This document shows positions 20,001 through 32,680 of a DNA stretch of 64,000 nucleotides, piece by piece. Made by a program: the position numbers and the translations under genes. Source of the DNA: Tetranychus cinnabarinus. Lineage: Eukaryota; Arthropoda; Arachnida; Trombidiformes; Tetranychidae. How positions within the stretch are numbered: position 1 is the first letter of the stretch; the number at the start of each line of letters is the position of its first letter. The stretch lies in assembly GCA_022266195.1 (NCBI GenBank), contig WHVY01000002.1:9563001-9627000 (forward strand), written 5' to 3'. Below the pieces are notes generated by a model. It had not been told where the DNA came from. It saw only the letters and a program-made list of their open reading frames with translations, and made no database searches.

Positions 20001-20513
20001 CACTTTCCTTTGTTTCATCGTTGATCCATTGAAGACTTAAACATCTATCATAATTACCAAAATCATAATAACCAGTTTCAGTTGAATCAATAATAAATCT
20101 AGATGATGAATCAAACACTTTGATAATAAGAATAATAAAAACGAGTAATTAGATTTTAGTAACAAATATAATTTAAACACAGACATGTCATTGTAAAGGC
20201 GCTTAAATGGTATCCAATCACTAAAAGATATCAAAAGATACTTACTTTGAAATGTCCATTGATTATCCTTCTTCATTGAATTAAAAACATTATTTGAACT
20301 TTTGATACATGATGATGATACTTTAAGTGGTTCCAGATCATTTGAATTGACAAAATCCCAAAATACATGATTAAATCCAATTCTTAATAATTTGGCTTGT
20401 TTAATATTATATTCACTCGTTTCATTAGTAAACATGTGAATGGGTTGAATTAATCCAGTGAATATCAACAGAAGCAACAAACAAGTGAAAAATTGAACAA
20501 TAAAAATCTTCAT
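17073..20513 (-). CDS. NRF-6-like membrane acyltransferase-family protein, copy B
   Basis: Eleven exons matching copy A one for one: 20513-20246, 20117-19824, 19376-19271, 19187-18949, 18858-18768, 18696-18604, 18540-18372, 18304-18102, 18004-17881, 17749-17276, 17207-17073; 731 aa. Ten exons have exactly the lengths of copy A; only exon 10 is 9 bp longer. Signal peptide, NRF domain and polytopic acyltransferase-type domain are as in copy A. Exons 1-2 and intron 1 are almost identical to copy A apart from a roughly 30-bp indel in intron 1, whereas exons 5, 8 and 9 differ at many residues. Intron 2 is about 446 bp against 102 bp in copy A. Likely an intact recent tandem duplicate. Confidence 0.9.
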
Positions 20514-21281
20514 CTTGATACAATTATTGTTGTAAAATCACATTCACCATTCAAAAATTTTCATCAATTATATATGGAAACGAATGTGGCTCGACACATA
20601 ACTTCATTCAATTATTAAAGTATTGTGAAAACTTGAATAATGAGCAGTGGAAATTTGAGAGCGGTCTCTTCGAACGACTACTCTGGCTCAACCCACATCT
20701 AAATTTAACTCGATATCTTAAAATGTGTTTCATCTTTCCTCAAACTATCTAGATTTGCCCTTTCCTTTGATTTACTGGTTGATTCAAGCTTTCTATCCTT
20801 TTGATGGCCGTAAACAGTTTATTTGGTATCATTTAAACGTAGCAACTGCGTTAGTTATAGTGACTCAAGGTAGCTTAAGCTGAATATATTAAACAGAAAC
20901 AGGTTTAGTTTGTTGAATATTCCAGTCTAAATGATTCAAGATTTTGTTACTCGAATAAGTTACATAGTTTAATGAAATATTGATACTCATTAAACTGGAT
21001 TTTCTTTGATCATTAGTTTATTAATTAACACCCTGTATTTATTTGTAACTTTATTACTAGCAGAGTTATGTCATGTCCTGCTAAATCTATTATTAAAAGC
21101 GCTTTTGTTAGAAATTTCAAATCAAAAGGTTAGTTTAATATTATTTGCCTTGAATCAGCTCTCTTTTAATCGTTTAAATACGAGATTTGCGATGGTAGAG
21201 GTTGAATAAATACACAAGCCGACTTAACATTATGGCAACTTGTCTAAAGTTACCGAGAAGTTCTGTATCAAAGAATGCAGA
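20514..21281. other. 5' flank of NRF-6-like copy B
   Basis: Positions 20514 to about 21000 repeat the flank of copy A and presumably carry its promoter. Positions 21040-21085 match the left part of the decayed copy at 15168. The remainder up to the CWC25-like stop is AT-rich without a gene. Confidence 0.6.
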
Positions 21282-22065
21282 TTAATGATGTTTCGATTTA
21301 GATTTGTGCTCTTTTCTAGATGAACTAGGAGATCTTCTATGATGGTGACTTTTCTTGGTTTTGTTTTTGTTTCCATCACTCGAGTCATCGTCTTTTGTAT
21401 ACCTATGTTTACTTTTGATTGGGCTAAATCCTTTCGAATGCTTGGTTTTGCTTTCATCATTAGAACTATCGTCCTTTGAATGTCTATTTCTTTTCTTAGC
21501 TCTACTTGGACTTTTATCTATTGAATATTTGCTTTTCCTTTCATCACTTGGACTATAGTCTTTTGATTTTTTGTGTTTACTTTTGTAGTCTGAGTTGTCT
21601 TTTTCATTTCTGTGTTTTCTTCTGTCATCTGGATCATATTTTTTTGAACGTTTATGTTTCGTTTCATCCTCCGAGCTATCGTCTTTTGAACGTTTGTGTT
21701 TCTTTTTGTGTTTCTTCTGTCTCGTTGGCTCTCCACCGCTTTCTTTTGAAATCAACTCGTTGATCTTTTTCATTTTCAATGGATTGTTTAGAATCTTTCG
21801 GGTTTCTTCTAGTTGTTTTTTCTTGATTGCAAATAGAGGATCCTCTCTCATCAAATCTGACAACTCTTTATTCATACTACTGGAAGGAAACCCAAAAAGA
21901 GATGTAGGAACAGCATCATCGGCTGGTGCATCAATCCTTTCACCTCTTTCCTCTCGTTGAGCAAGCTCAAATGTTTTGTCAATTTTACGTCCTGTTAAAT
22001 ACGCTTCTGGGTCAACCATACCAGAAACACCTTTATACATCCAGTCCATTTTTTGTTCCGACATA
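21282..22065 (-). CDS. CWC25: CWC25-like pre-mRNA splicing factor, 5' exon(s) not found
   Basis: Terminal exon of about 260 codons. It begins after an acceptor (TTACAG, ends 22066), so the first in-frame ATG at 22064 need not be the true start. Recognisable: KMDWMYKGVSGMVDPEAYL, GRKIDK, REDPLFAIKKKQLEETRK and LNNPLKMKKI, all diagnostic of CWC25, a spliceosome protein needed around the first catalytic step. The C-terminal half is a Lys/Ser/Asp/His-rich tail of repeated KHKRSKDDSS-like units. The conserved N-terminal block of the family (about 70 residues, containing a KKSWHP motif) is missing. I searched by eye up to 23.78 kb and did not find an exon encoding it. It may be a small exon I missed, a distant exon, or a truncated gene. 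Confidence 0.8.
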
Positions 22066-23785
22066 CTGTAATTAAACACCAGACAAAATTATTAAACATA
22101 GGTAAAAAGTACACAATAAAGAAAAAACTTGATAAGAAAATCACCAATCACAGAAAATTGTCCATAATTTACCTGAATCAAACTGACACAGTCTGACTAG
22201 TACCAAATTGGAAGTCAAATTCAATTAAAACCACTTTAAAGAGTTTAAATCATAAATTAGATCATATTCAAGTTAAATTAAATAACTAAGTCAACTGAAG
22301 CAAAAAACATCCACAAAAAAACAAAACAATCTGTTCTTGTTTATTCAAAAGGACTTGCTGTCTAAATAAGCTTTAGTGTAAATAACTCTTGTCTCTATTT
22401 TCACAGTAACGTTAAAACTACGAAAATAATTTATTCAACTCTTTTGATTAACAGAGTTGATAATTATTATATTACAATCTTAATTTGCGAAAATAAATTG
22501 AAAAATCTCTCTTCTCATCATAAATTCATTTAAATTGATACTCTTTGATATGTTAGGTGAAATGTCTGCGACCAAGCATAATTAAAATTGAAAAAAAGTA
22601 CATTGTATTTTTAATTATGATTAACAGAACTTTTGATTGCTTAAAACTCACTGCAATACTGAATGATGGCTGGGAACAAAAATTTTGGATACGTCATGAT
22701 GATCAAGTGATAATTTAATAACAGAGCAATCATGTAAGCCTTATAAAACATGACTTTGATTGCACTGAATTTGGAACAAAGAGTAAAGAAGAAGAGTAAT
22801 CCTTCTTACTCTTTGCTCATGATTAAATTATTAATAGATGAAAATAAACGGGTATTGACTTTAAAATAATACAGCATTTAAGAAAAATTGATGGACAGTA
22901 AATTAAAAAGAAATTACTGAGCAATTCTGTTGACTACCAAATTATAATCTAAAGGTAAATCTTCATGAGTGACCATTTGACCTAAGTTTAGACAGATCAT
23001 TTGGTGGACGCTATTCACACTAAACTATTTTTTGTTGACTAAGAAACCAAAGTTGCATGTTGCAACATCTCCTTGATCCCAACAAGTTTTAATTTGCTTA
23101 TTTATTTTATTTTATTTATTTTAATTGTTTTTTTATTTTTGACAATTCTAATTATTCTTAGTCTTATATCTACTTTTAAGAGTGTTTATTGTGTACAATT
23201 AGCTACCCAAAAGCATTGACTTTGAAGTGTAAGGTAAGTGTTTTTAAGAAGGGTTTATGTCTAAAGATCTTGATGTTGATGAGTTTATTACAGCATTTTT
23301 TTCTCTTTGAACCTCTCTCTATTTTTTTCTTTATCATTGAATATGGTTTGTTTACCATGATTATTTGATTGATTGTGGTGGTTGCTTGGTGTTCTCTATG
23401 GTGTGTATCCATAGTATTACCTGTTAACATATTTTAAGTTATTTTTCATTAAACAGATAGAATTACATTTCCGCACTCACTTTAACTCTGATTTTTTTTT
23501 GTTTTCCAGGTAACCATTAATTTTCAGTATTGAATGTGCAACCGTAACCACACCTAAGTGTCTCTTGTCTTTGTTATTGCCATTGTTGTCATCAATAAGA
23601 AGTTACCAACCAGTACTGTGAGTATTTACTAAATACTGTAGATTAAGAGAGAGTACAAATTGGTGATTGAAAGGTAGAGGAGAGAAGAAACACGAAAAGT
23701 CGATCCAAGCTATTTCAGTTGATTGTATCTCTGATCATCTATTTTATGATAAGTGATTTAGTTATTAACTCAAGGATTAAAGAAA
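22066..23785. other. Intergenic / 5' region of the rhomboid gene
   Basis: AT-rich. An imperfect inverted repeat (AAAGAGTAA.AGAAG against CTTCTTACTCTTT) lies at about 22776-22818. A probable non-coding 5' exon boundary (ttttccag at 23502-23509) precedes the rhomboid start by about 275 bp, suggesting a 5' UTR intron. No ORF is supported. Confidence 0.5.
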
Positions 23786-25771
23786 ATGACAAAAGGCAAT
23801 AGAGTTGGTGTTGATCAAGATCACGATCAAGTTACTGTAAGCTTAGAAATGGATCGGGTAAGTTGTAAATAAAAGCTTTAAATAACCTTCTTTGTTTTCC
23901 TACTAACGTTTTTTGTAAATTTAATTTTTAGATCTGGAAACCGGTATTTGACAAATATGATTCTGACGGTGCTGGAAGAATACCTGTCGATGTATTTAGA
24001 CGCCGAATCATGGAGGCAAATGAAAGACTTGAAGAAGACATTCCTCGTGAAATTCTTGATGAAATTATAGAGCGCGTAGAATGGGATCATGATGGTTGCA
24101 TTTCTTATAATGAGTTCATTTCAATGGCAAGTTGATTAATGTCCATTTTAGTTTGCTTCAAAACATATCTAACGAGTTCTAATTTTTACTTGATGATTTA
24201 CAGGTCAAATCAAGAGAAATGGGTGCTCACAGACCTCGTCTTCATCGCTTAATTCGTTATGCTGCTATAGCAGTTGTGCCTAAATCTCAACGACAATCGG
24301 TGATTAGACGTTACATCGAGGAGTACAATTGTTCACCACCACCGTTGTTCCTAATGTTAGCTTCAATCGTCGAGATTGCAGTTTTTATATATTATTGTGT
24401 TGCAATGAATACTTTCTCAGCCACTGGTCCAGTGCCTTTTGATAGTCTACTTATTTATGATCCATACCGTCGCTATCAAGTCTGGAGATATTTTACTTAT
24501 GCTCTCATTCATGCTGGTTTCTTTCATCTTTTCTTTAATTTACTTGTTCAACTTCTACTCGGTATACCGTTAGAAATGGTCCATAAATGGTAAATATAGT
24601 CCTGTAATCCAATTTTCGCTCATCTAGGCGTTAGCTTTCTGCTTGTTATATGTTCGTTACGATGGAGCTTTGCCCCAGTTATGAAAAATTTCATATTCAC
24701 AAAGAAAATCGATTTAAAAAGTGAATCGATAAGATGAAATATGGTGAAATCTAGAGAAACTTCTGGGAATATTAAGATGAACTTTAATTCATCTCAGCTA
24801 TCATGCGATATTTCTCTTTGTCTTGTTACTTGTCATTTTTACCAACGTTCAATTTATTTGTGGATGAATCAATTGAGACTCCTCGGTTGAAGCCTTGACA
24901 AAATACTTTGGTAAATATTATGTTTTATTATCAATCGGTCTCTTTAACTTTTTCAGGTGGAGAGTCGGCCTAGTCTACTTAAGCGGTGTATTAGCGGGCT
25001 CGTTGGGCAGTTCCCTGTCGGACCCCAAATCATATCTTGCCGGAGCGTCAGGTGGGGTTTATGCATTGATAGCGGCACAGTTGGCGAACGTTGTCATAGT
25101 AAGTTAACCTTCACCTTGCAAAAATATTAACATTCAGTGTGTATAGCTGATAATATTTTGCTAATTTATTAGCTATTTCAGTAATTAATTTTGCTCTCTA
25201 AATTTGATTATTTTTAAATCTGATGGTAATTAGATAAAACAGTTTTCTACTGATTTTTGTTCTGAAATCAAATAATTTATATATTGGTATTTCATCTGAT
25301 AATTTCAAATTTTAGATTACTTGTTGTCAAAGCTCAATCCTATGATTGACTGGCTCACTATTAACTAGATAAAATGATTCAATTGCTAAATTTGGTTTTA
25401 TTTTTGCATTTAGTTAACATTTATTCATCTTTTTTCTTTAACAGAATTTCCATGAAATGGAATTTGGAGCGATTCGTGCTATCGGTTTGGTCATGTTTGG
25501 TACAATTGATGTAGGTGTAGCTATCTATAATCGTTACAGTCAAGTCGGAAGAAATCGTACAAGCTATTCAGCCCATTTAATGGGAGCCTTAGCCGGATTC
25601 CTTGTTGGCGTCCTTGCCTTACGAAATCTCAAAGTAAAACGATGGGAGAAACGATTAGGTTTAATTGCATTGATTTTTTACGTCGTTTTAATGGGATTTT
25701 GCATAACCTTCAACTTTGCCTACAGTGATTACTTTCCTAAACCTCGTCACTCGAATGGCTATTTCCAATAA
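23786..25771 (+). CDS. EF-hand rhomboid intramembrane protease (Rhomboid-4/RHBDL type)
   Basis: Five exons: 23786-23857, 23932-24126, 24204-24589, 24957-25098, 25445-25771; 373 aa. Residues 25-89 hold two EF-hand-like loops: DSDGAGRI is degenerate (V at position 12), while EWDHDGCISYNE keeps the ligands. A rhomboid domain follows, with Asn in FFHLFFNLLVQ, catalytic Ser in AGASGGVY and catalytic His in SYSAHLMGALAG, and about seven hydrophobic segments. Drosophila Rhomboid-4 and vertebrate RHBDL1-3 share this EF-hand plus rhomboid layout and cleave membrane proteins, classically EGF-type ligands. Intron 2 has a GC donor (ATG|GCAAGT). AATAAA lies at 25997-26002. It is convergent with BBS7. Confidence 0.92.
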
Positions 25772-26634
25772 TAGTAGACATGTTTCCATGAAACATCAAT
25801 CATTTTAAGGAATAAGAGGTTGCTCAATTTAATACCAAATTATCATCTAAATTTTTCTCCTCTTCATCGTTTTATCCCATTTTATAATCTAGTTACATAT
25901 CACAGTTCACTTTGAATATTATTTTTAAATTGTTTACCAATCTACAGATCACTGCATTCAAATCATGTTCAATGCGCATTACAATCAAATCAACAAAATA
26001 AAATTGCTTATTTACTTTTCGCACAACTTTTTGTTGTCAGATAGTTCTTTGATCTCAATATACTGATCGATTTTATTATAGTTATTAAAACCAATCATTT
26101 GACTGGAATAATTGATAAAAATAAAGACTGTTCCAGTTTAGATAGGAATTACAAGATGTTCACAGTATTCCTTGATTATAATGAGCAAAGATCAATGTTG
26201 ATAATGTCTAGAGCTTATGTTAGATGATAATATTTATAATTAATACTCAATCAATAATAATCCATTAGAAATATAATGAATGATTGAGTTAATTTATTTG
26301 CCTTGAGTGCAAAAAGAAAAGTTTAATTTTGCTAATTTGACAAAAATTCTGGTTTTGAGTAAATCCGATAAATTAATGATTCCTTTTTTACATCATTGGA
26401 AGAACAAATTTAATATAAATTCAACAAACTATTTCATTATGATTAACCTTTTAAACTTGAACTACAATTTATATTTCATCTGATTAATCAGCTGACAACT
26501 GATCTTTAAAAAGACAAGCAAGAAATGCAATATTTTCAATTGTTTATGGAAAAATCTAGTTGCTTTACAATTGATTGTCAACTTTAAAATGTTAACTTCT
26601 ATTAATTTAAATTACATTGTTTTATAAGCTGAAC
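25772..26634. other. 3' flanks of convergent rhomboid and BBS7 genes
   Basis: AT-rich; contains the rhomboid polyadenylation signal at 25997-26002. No gene seen. Confidence 0.6.
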
Positions 26635-29332
26635 CTAAGTTAAGGTTCGAAGACCCCAAAATTCGTTGAGATTCTCAATCAACGTTTCAAATTGCTGTTC
26701 GTTTCCTTTTGATTCTTCTATCAGTGAAATTAACTCGTTCAATTTAGTTTTAATGTTTGTCACATTGACACTAGAATTGATGCCTTCGAGTTTGATATAA
26801 TCAAGGTAGAGATCAGTGATAAGACCGTAAAGTCGCTCAAGGTTGAATTGAACTGGAATCGAGGGTAATTCAACATTGAGTTCTGTCAACATTGAATTAG
26901 CAATTTCAGGATCATTAATTCGTAAATCTTTGATTGCCTCTAAGAGCAAACCTTTTCTTTTCTCACCCAGCAATTGTTTCAATTTAGGAAACAACTTTCT
27001 AATTGTCTGTCCAAGGCTGATTCCATTAACTTTTAAAGTCATCTCAATTGGAATTGATTTTTTGGTTGCTTCACGGGTAAGGAAATCTTTCAAAATGGAA
27101 ATGGTTGATATATTGTCCGATTGAAAAGTAAGTGATCCTTTTGAACAATCAACAATCAAAAAGGTATCCATTAGGGTTGACATGAAGGTGTATTTCATTG
27201 AAGAGGAATTGTTAATATTAACACGCTCAGGAATCTCTGGTAAACACAATTGTAGCCAATTAAGAGATTCATTGAGACCAAAGGAGCCAAAAATATGAAG
27301 TTGGTTAACTTGAGTGGAATCAATCGTTTGATTTAAATTGTTATGAGTTCTTTTATGTAAAGATAATGCTTTAATGGTGTAATGTTTAACTTGACAGCTT
27401 TTAGGGCTCATCCTTGTCATAATGTAAACCCTTAAGGTTCCGTATTGGCCTGAAATTAAAAGAAATGTGTTATTACTTTAATTGACAGGAATGGTTGTTA
27501 TGGGTTGACATTGATGTGTACCTTCAATTGAACGAATCTTGATTTCAATTCTTGTTGTATTTGCCTGACATCGAAAGGTTGCTAAAACTTCTGAAGACCA
27601 ATTCTCATTGAATGTAACAACAGCTGAATTACGTTCACAATCAAGCAAATCAATGGGTATATCACTTTGAACCACAATCGAATCAATGGCCACTTCAGAT
27701 TCTAATGTTAAAAGGTAGGAAGCATCTAAATGAGAATGAAAAAGATTGCCTTAAAAATAGTGTTAATTTAGACGGTTGAATTATCAGGACAAACCTTCTT
27801 GTAAAATCATTGAATCATTAATAGCAAAATATGGAAGTGCTGAATAACCTGGACTTGATCGAAATCCTTTTGCAGGAAAACCTGAAGTCAAATCTTGATA
27901 ATACTCTCTTTCTCGAGAAATTTTCTTCTCAAGATCATTAATTTCACTTTTTAGTGTCTCAATCCGAGTTTCGGCATCACGAGACATCATCAACGAGACT
28001 TGATCATTTGTCAAGTTAACAACTTGATTGCGTGTTAAGCCAAAGATGAATCCAGTAAATGTACAACAAAGTAGTAAAGTCCCATCGCGACATATGCAAA
28101 TTGAAGTTAAACTTTCCCCACAATTGAATTCAGTTCGAAAAATTGGTCTGAGATCAACATTAATCTAGATTACAAAAGAAAAGGTATAAAACGATTAAAG
28201 GCAAGTGCTTCAAGTATCATAAATTCACGTGAATTGGTTTGGTTGTTTAATTACCGATTGACTGCCATCTGCTTCTAATGTTTCAACAAAAATCCAAACT
28301 TCAATTGAACCATCTGAACGTCCAATGTACAATTCACCGGTTGATTCCATCATTGCGATACAATTGACCTGAGCTCGGGAACCTTTCTCAGGAATCTCCC
28401 ATTTATGAACCGCTTTCAATGGATTTTTGCTGAAATCTAATGAAATTAAAGCCACTTTGCCCTCCAAAGTACCATAAGTGAAGAAACTTTCTGATGATCG
28501 GTTCAGCTTATTCAACGAGAACAAGACATTTGGTATTCCACAGGTTTCGATTTCATATTGGCACATTGAGTCCTTCAAAATGCGTATTAATCTATCTTCA
28601 CATGATATAATTGGCACTAAGGAGGAAGAGTAAATCAAAATTATTTAATGTATAACCTCAAGGCTCAACAATTTTGTAAAATTCAAGGAAATATTCAAAA
28701 TATATATTGAATGTCAGTTAGTCAATTATTTCAAGTCTTCAGCAATTGGTTTTCGATTATTGTCTGTGATTATTCTTACCTGTTTTCTTGGTTAAATTAT
28801 TTTCGATTAAAATGAGTCCAGTTATTTTACCAGGAGAAACGTAGAAATTTTTTGACTGAATTATTGATGATTTATTGTCAGCCTCAGCCGATTCTGAGGT
28901 AAGCACATAATGGTTATAGATAAAGTGGCCACAGATGTAAACATCAGCCGGCCATTTGATTTGTAAATGACGAATAGGTTCGGTTAAGTTGTTCAACTCG
29001 AGGCCAAAAAATTGTTTTCCTTTGGCAGTGTAACCACGAATCACAGATGAACCAAAGGCGACTAGTATTTTAGGGGAAGCTGATGAAGATGAGCCACGGA
29101 CCACTTGAACACTGGTTATTTTGGCATTCGGACCTGGAAGAGTTTTAAAGATGGTTGAAACATTGGTTGAATCATGGCGCAGTGAGAAGCAACAAAGGGA
29201 ACCTGAATGGTCACCAACCACAGCTACAATGGTCATATGATTATCTGATGAACCTGGACTCAATACTTTCAACGTATTGGGTGAGGTTAGACCAACTTGC
29301 AGATAGTCAACCCTATTGAGTTTAACGTCCAT
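26635..29332 (-). CDS. BBS7: Bardet-Biedl syndrome 7 protein, BBSome subunit
   Basis: Five exons: 29332-28780, 28616-28255, 28164-27795, 27725-27522, 27449-26635; 767 aa, close to the usual length (about 715). It starts MDVKLNRVDYLQVGLTSP, as in animal BBS7. An N-terminal beta-propeller spans about residues 1-320 (TLPGPNAKI, GRSDGSIEVW). A coiled coil (about 350-390) is followed by AIDSIVVQSDIPIDLLD, FRCQANTTRIEIKIRSIEG, KSDNISTISILKDF-like FQSDNISTISILKDFLTRE, and the C-terminal platform/helical region with LERLYGLITDLYLDYIKL. BBS7 is part of the BBSome coat that moves membrane proteins in and out of cilia, so its retention suggests ciliary sensory trafficking in this animal. It is divergent from EME1 across a 983-bp spacer. 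Confidence 0.96.
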
Positions 29333-30315
29333 TGTTTTGTTTCCAGGAGCTGTTATTCAGATTATAAACTGATTGGTCTTCTTGAGTTCAGACGATGCAA
29401 AATAGGTTTTAAATGATTCTCTTGTTTTCACAATTTTTTTTAAAGTAAAAAATAATTTTATCAAAAAAGCTAACATCAAACTTTGGTTGTAAGCATCAAC
29501 ATTGATTCGCAATATTGATTACCATAGTTACTATTGGCAGAGTTGGAAAACAAAAGCGAACTTAACATCGATTTTCTGTCAATCTGACTGATAATGACTG
29601 TATTAGAATAATTACTTTACCATAATTCATTAATTATCAATCATGTTTACTGTGAGAATCGACATTAATTTTTAATCAAGCCAATATTTAGCTCATTATT
29701 ATTCAATTTAATTTGCATATCGCAAGTACAAGTAAAAGTGGATAACATCAGATAATAGCAATAGATTGCAAAAAACATCAGTCATACATTGTGTACATTG
29801 GCATGAAAAACGCCGCTTAATATTGTTTAGCCTTATTTAATCTTGGCTCATCAGAATTACAGAAACTGTTTAAACTGATAATCTTGGTAAAGAGCAACAA
29901 CCTTTATACAATCGATTCACAGCCATTGCATGAAATCCTAATCATTACATAATCTCAAAACTCCTAATCACTACAGCATAACAATATGAAACAGCTTAAG
30001 CATTGTCGATGTGAGTATTAAGGAATTTCTAATCAAGAAGTTGTGAGACCTGAGAAAATCATCTCCGAACATGCGGTCAATTTTAATCGTTCTAATGAAA
30101 TAATAATTCAAAAATCAATTGATGAATTTTAAACTTTCAATAAAGAACCAAAAAACGTTAAAAAGTATGCGCGTTGCCATAAGAAACAAGTAGTAAACAG
30201 GCTGACAGTCTGTTTCAAATTTTTATACACATTGGTTTTAAAGAGTCTGATTTTATGCTTGTGTTTGCTTGATTTTTCTTGATTTTTATTTTAAATACAA
30301 AATTTATATACCATT
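29333..30315. other. Divergent promoter region between BBS7 and EME1
   Basis: AT-rich spacer that must contain both promoters and 5' UTRs. No ORF or distinct motif recognised. Confidence 0.6.
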
Positions 30316-32374
30316 ATGGACAATGTAACTAAATTAAATCACAATTCTGATTTGAAAAGTTTTTATCCTTCAAAAAAATCCCTTCATTCGCCACCGTCTA
30401 TAAAGCCGATGCTGGATGTACCATGTTTGGCTGAGGAGTCGAGTTCAAATAAACTTAGTAACTCTGTAGTGACAATCGATTTATCTGATGACAGTCTAAT
30501 TGAGTCTAGTGATCTTAACGAGATCAACAATAATAAATGTGAAGGACAGCGTTTAAGTATTAGCAGTGATGACAGTGTCAATACTCTTGTTCCAAGCCCT
30601 GCCAAAGAACCTCTCAAGCCTGCAATCAAAAAATTTTACACCTTTTCCGACTCTGACGATGATTCATTTCTCGATATTCCACTGTCTCAAAGGATTGGAT
30701 TAGGAGACAAAGTCACTTGTGACTCTAATAAAGATTCAAGGTAACATTTTATCATTTCATTATACTTTTCATGTTTAACTTACCTTTTTTACTCTTTCAT
30801 TGTATTTCAGTCCAAATTTAGTATCTCAGGATGAAAACAGTAGGAAGGTAGAACTTAACTGGCTTGATGATGAAGACAGTATTGAAGCATGGACGTTAAC
30901 TAAGGATAATAATGATACTAAATCATCCGATGCCGAAAAAAGTTCTCCAATAAAATCCCGCCAATCTTCTTTAGATAAAGATGTGTCGCCTTTCAAACAA
31001 CCCAAGATCACTAAAAAAATTGAAAAGAGACCATACCAAAGTGAAACTCCTCCACATATCTCTTATACATCTTTGAAAGAGAAAAATTTGAAGAATGATC
31101 CTCCATCTACTTCTGGATTGAGCGATGAAGAAGCGTACAAAATAGATGAAACGATTACTCCGGCAAGAAAACGTCGCACCCCTGAAGAAATAAGAAAGTT
31201 GAAAGAGGAAAAGGAAAGAAGAAAAACCGAAAAGGCAGAGGAGAAAAAAGCTAAAGAAAAGATGAAGATGAAAGAGAAGGAGAAAAAAGCAGCTCTAAGA
31301 GAAGCTGGAAGAACCAAGTTATTAACTGACTGCCATAAGTTCTGTAAAACCTTTGTAGATATTGCATTGTTGGAAAAATTCAAAATATCGGATGAACTTC
31401 AAGCCATTTTTAAAGAGAAAGAAGCACCACTTATTTTGGACACTAATAATCCGGTCGATTGTGGTATTAGATGGGTCAGAGAACAAAGAGAAATGATTGA
31501 AGAAGGAGAAGATGACACAAGTGTCGTCAATTTAATACGAAAAGATGTCGAAGCAGATGTCATTTTCAAGGTTTTACATGCAGCAGAGTTTATTCCTTTG
31601 GTAAATGTTTCAGTTTCCAAAATTGAACTTGAATCAAGTGATGATGAATCCGACAAGGAGAGTTGTAATCAGACTCTATTTGAATTTGTTACCTCTTTAT
31701 TAGATGCTTATGATAAGAATTTGACTTTGATCTTTTATGGATACGAAAAATATTGGAATCAACAAAAGAACCGAGAAAACCAAGAATATCGCGCTAAAAT
31801 GGGTATGGCCAAGAAAAGAGTAACCAAAAATAAGGACACTCTTCCATTAATAAAAAAGAGTGAACTAGACTTAGCTATATTCGATCTGCAAGTTAAACTC
31901 AACGAATCATCTTATTCAACTAAACATGTCCACATCATTCAATCTGAAACACCAGTCGATCTCTGTAATATTATTTGGGCTCATACTCGTTCCACAGCAA
32001 TGTATGTAATCAAAAAATCCCAACGAGAACAACAAGGACTTGAATGGTATGCTCAAAACGATGGCTTTGGATCAGTCGACATCGTAGAGGACTCAGATAT
32101 AACCTCTCTTTGGATCAAACAGTTGATGTCATTTACCAAAATGAGTCTTGAAATGGCCAAAGCGGTTTCCGAAGTTTATCCTTGTCTACAATCTTTATTA
32201 AGCGCGTACAAACTATGTACAAACCAAGAAGAAAGGGAAAATCTTTTAGGTTCAATTGAAGTATCTCGAAAAAATTTGATGACTGGAACCACTTCCAAAA
32301 AATTAGGACCACAAGCTTCTCGACGAATCTATCAATATTTTACTACGCGCGATGGTGAAGCTATTATTGAATAA
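30316..32374 (+). CDS. EME1: Crossover junction endonuclease subunit EME1
   Basis: Two exons, 30316-30740 and 30811-32374; 662 aa. The N-terminal ~250 residues are acidic and Ser-rich (VVTIDLSDDSLI resembles a SUMO-interacting motif; KKFYTFSDSDDDSFLDIP). A Lys/Glu-rich coiled segment (about 258-310) follows. Then comes the XPF-family nuclease-like domain (from about 312: FCKTFVDIALLEKF, VDLCNIIWAHTR) and a C-terminal helix-hairpin-helix region (LWIKQLMSFTKMSLEMAKAV, YPCLQSLLSAY, KKLGPQASRRIYQYFTT). EME1 is the non-catalytic partner of MUS81 and positions it on branched DNA such as stalled forks and Holliday-type junctions. The lack of the ERKxxxD nuclease motif is expected for EME1 and separates it from MUS81/XPF. 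Confidence 0.9.
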
Positions 32375-32680
32375 GCATTTATTGAATGATACATTATATC
32401 ACAAAAAATATGGCTACATATTGTAAATATTATTATTTTAATATCATGAAATCTTGTCAGATAAATATTTATAAAGATTGCTTTACTTAGACTGCTTAAT
32501 GGCGTATTTTTCGCAAAAAAATACTTCAATGACTTGAATTGCCTGATAATTTTCTCTAAATTAATAATTGAAATTTCTTCGTTTATAATTGAACAAAGAA
32601 CAGTAAAAAACAAAGAATCTTTAATAGATAATGTTTGATGTATCATACCATGATTTATTAGACATTGAAATTCTCGCCAG
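32375..32680. other. Convergent 3' spacer EME1/bHLH
   Basis: 306 bp of AT-rich DNA between two stop codons; nothing else seen. Confidence 0.6.

Noticed and set aside
21355..21960. Several plus-strand Ser/Leu/Phe-rich ORFs
   Set aside because: Shadows of the Lys/Ser/Asp-rich CWC25-like tail read on the opposite strand.
22776..22818. Imperfect inverted repeat considered as a hairpin RNA or terminator
   Set aside because: Arms are imperfect, AT-rich and isolated; not enough to support an RNA gene.
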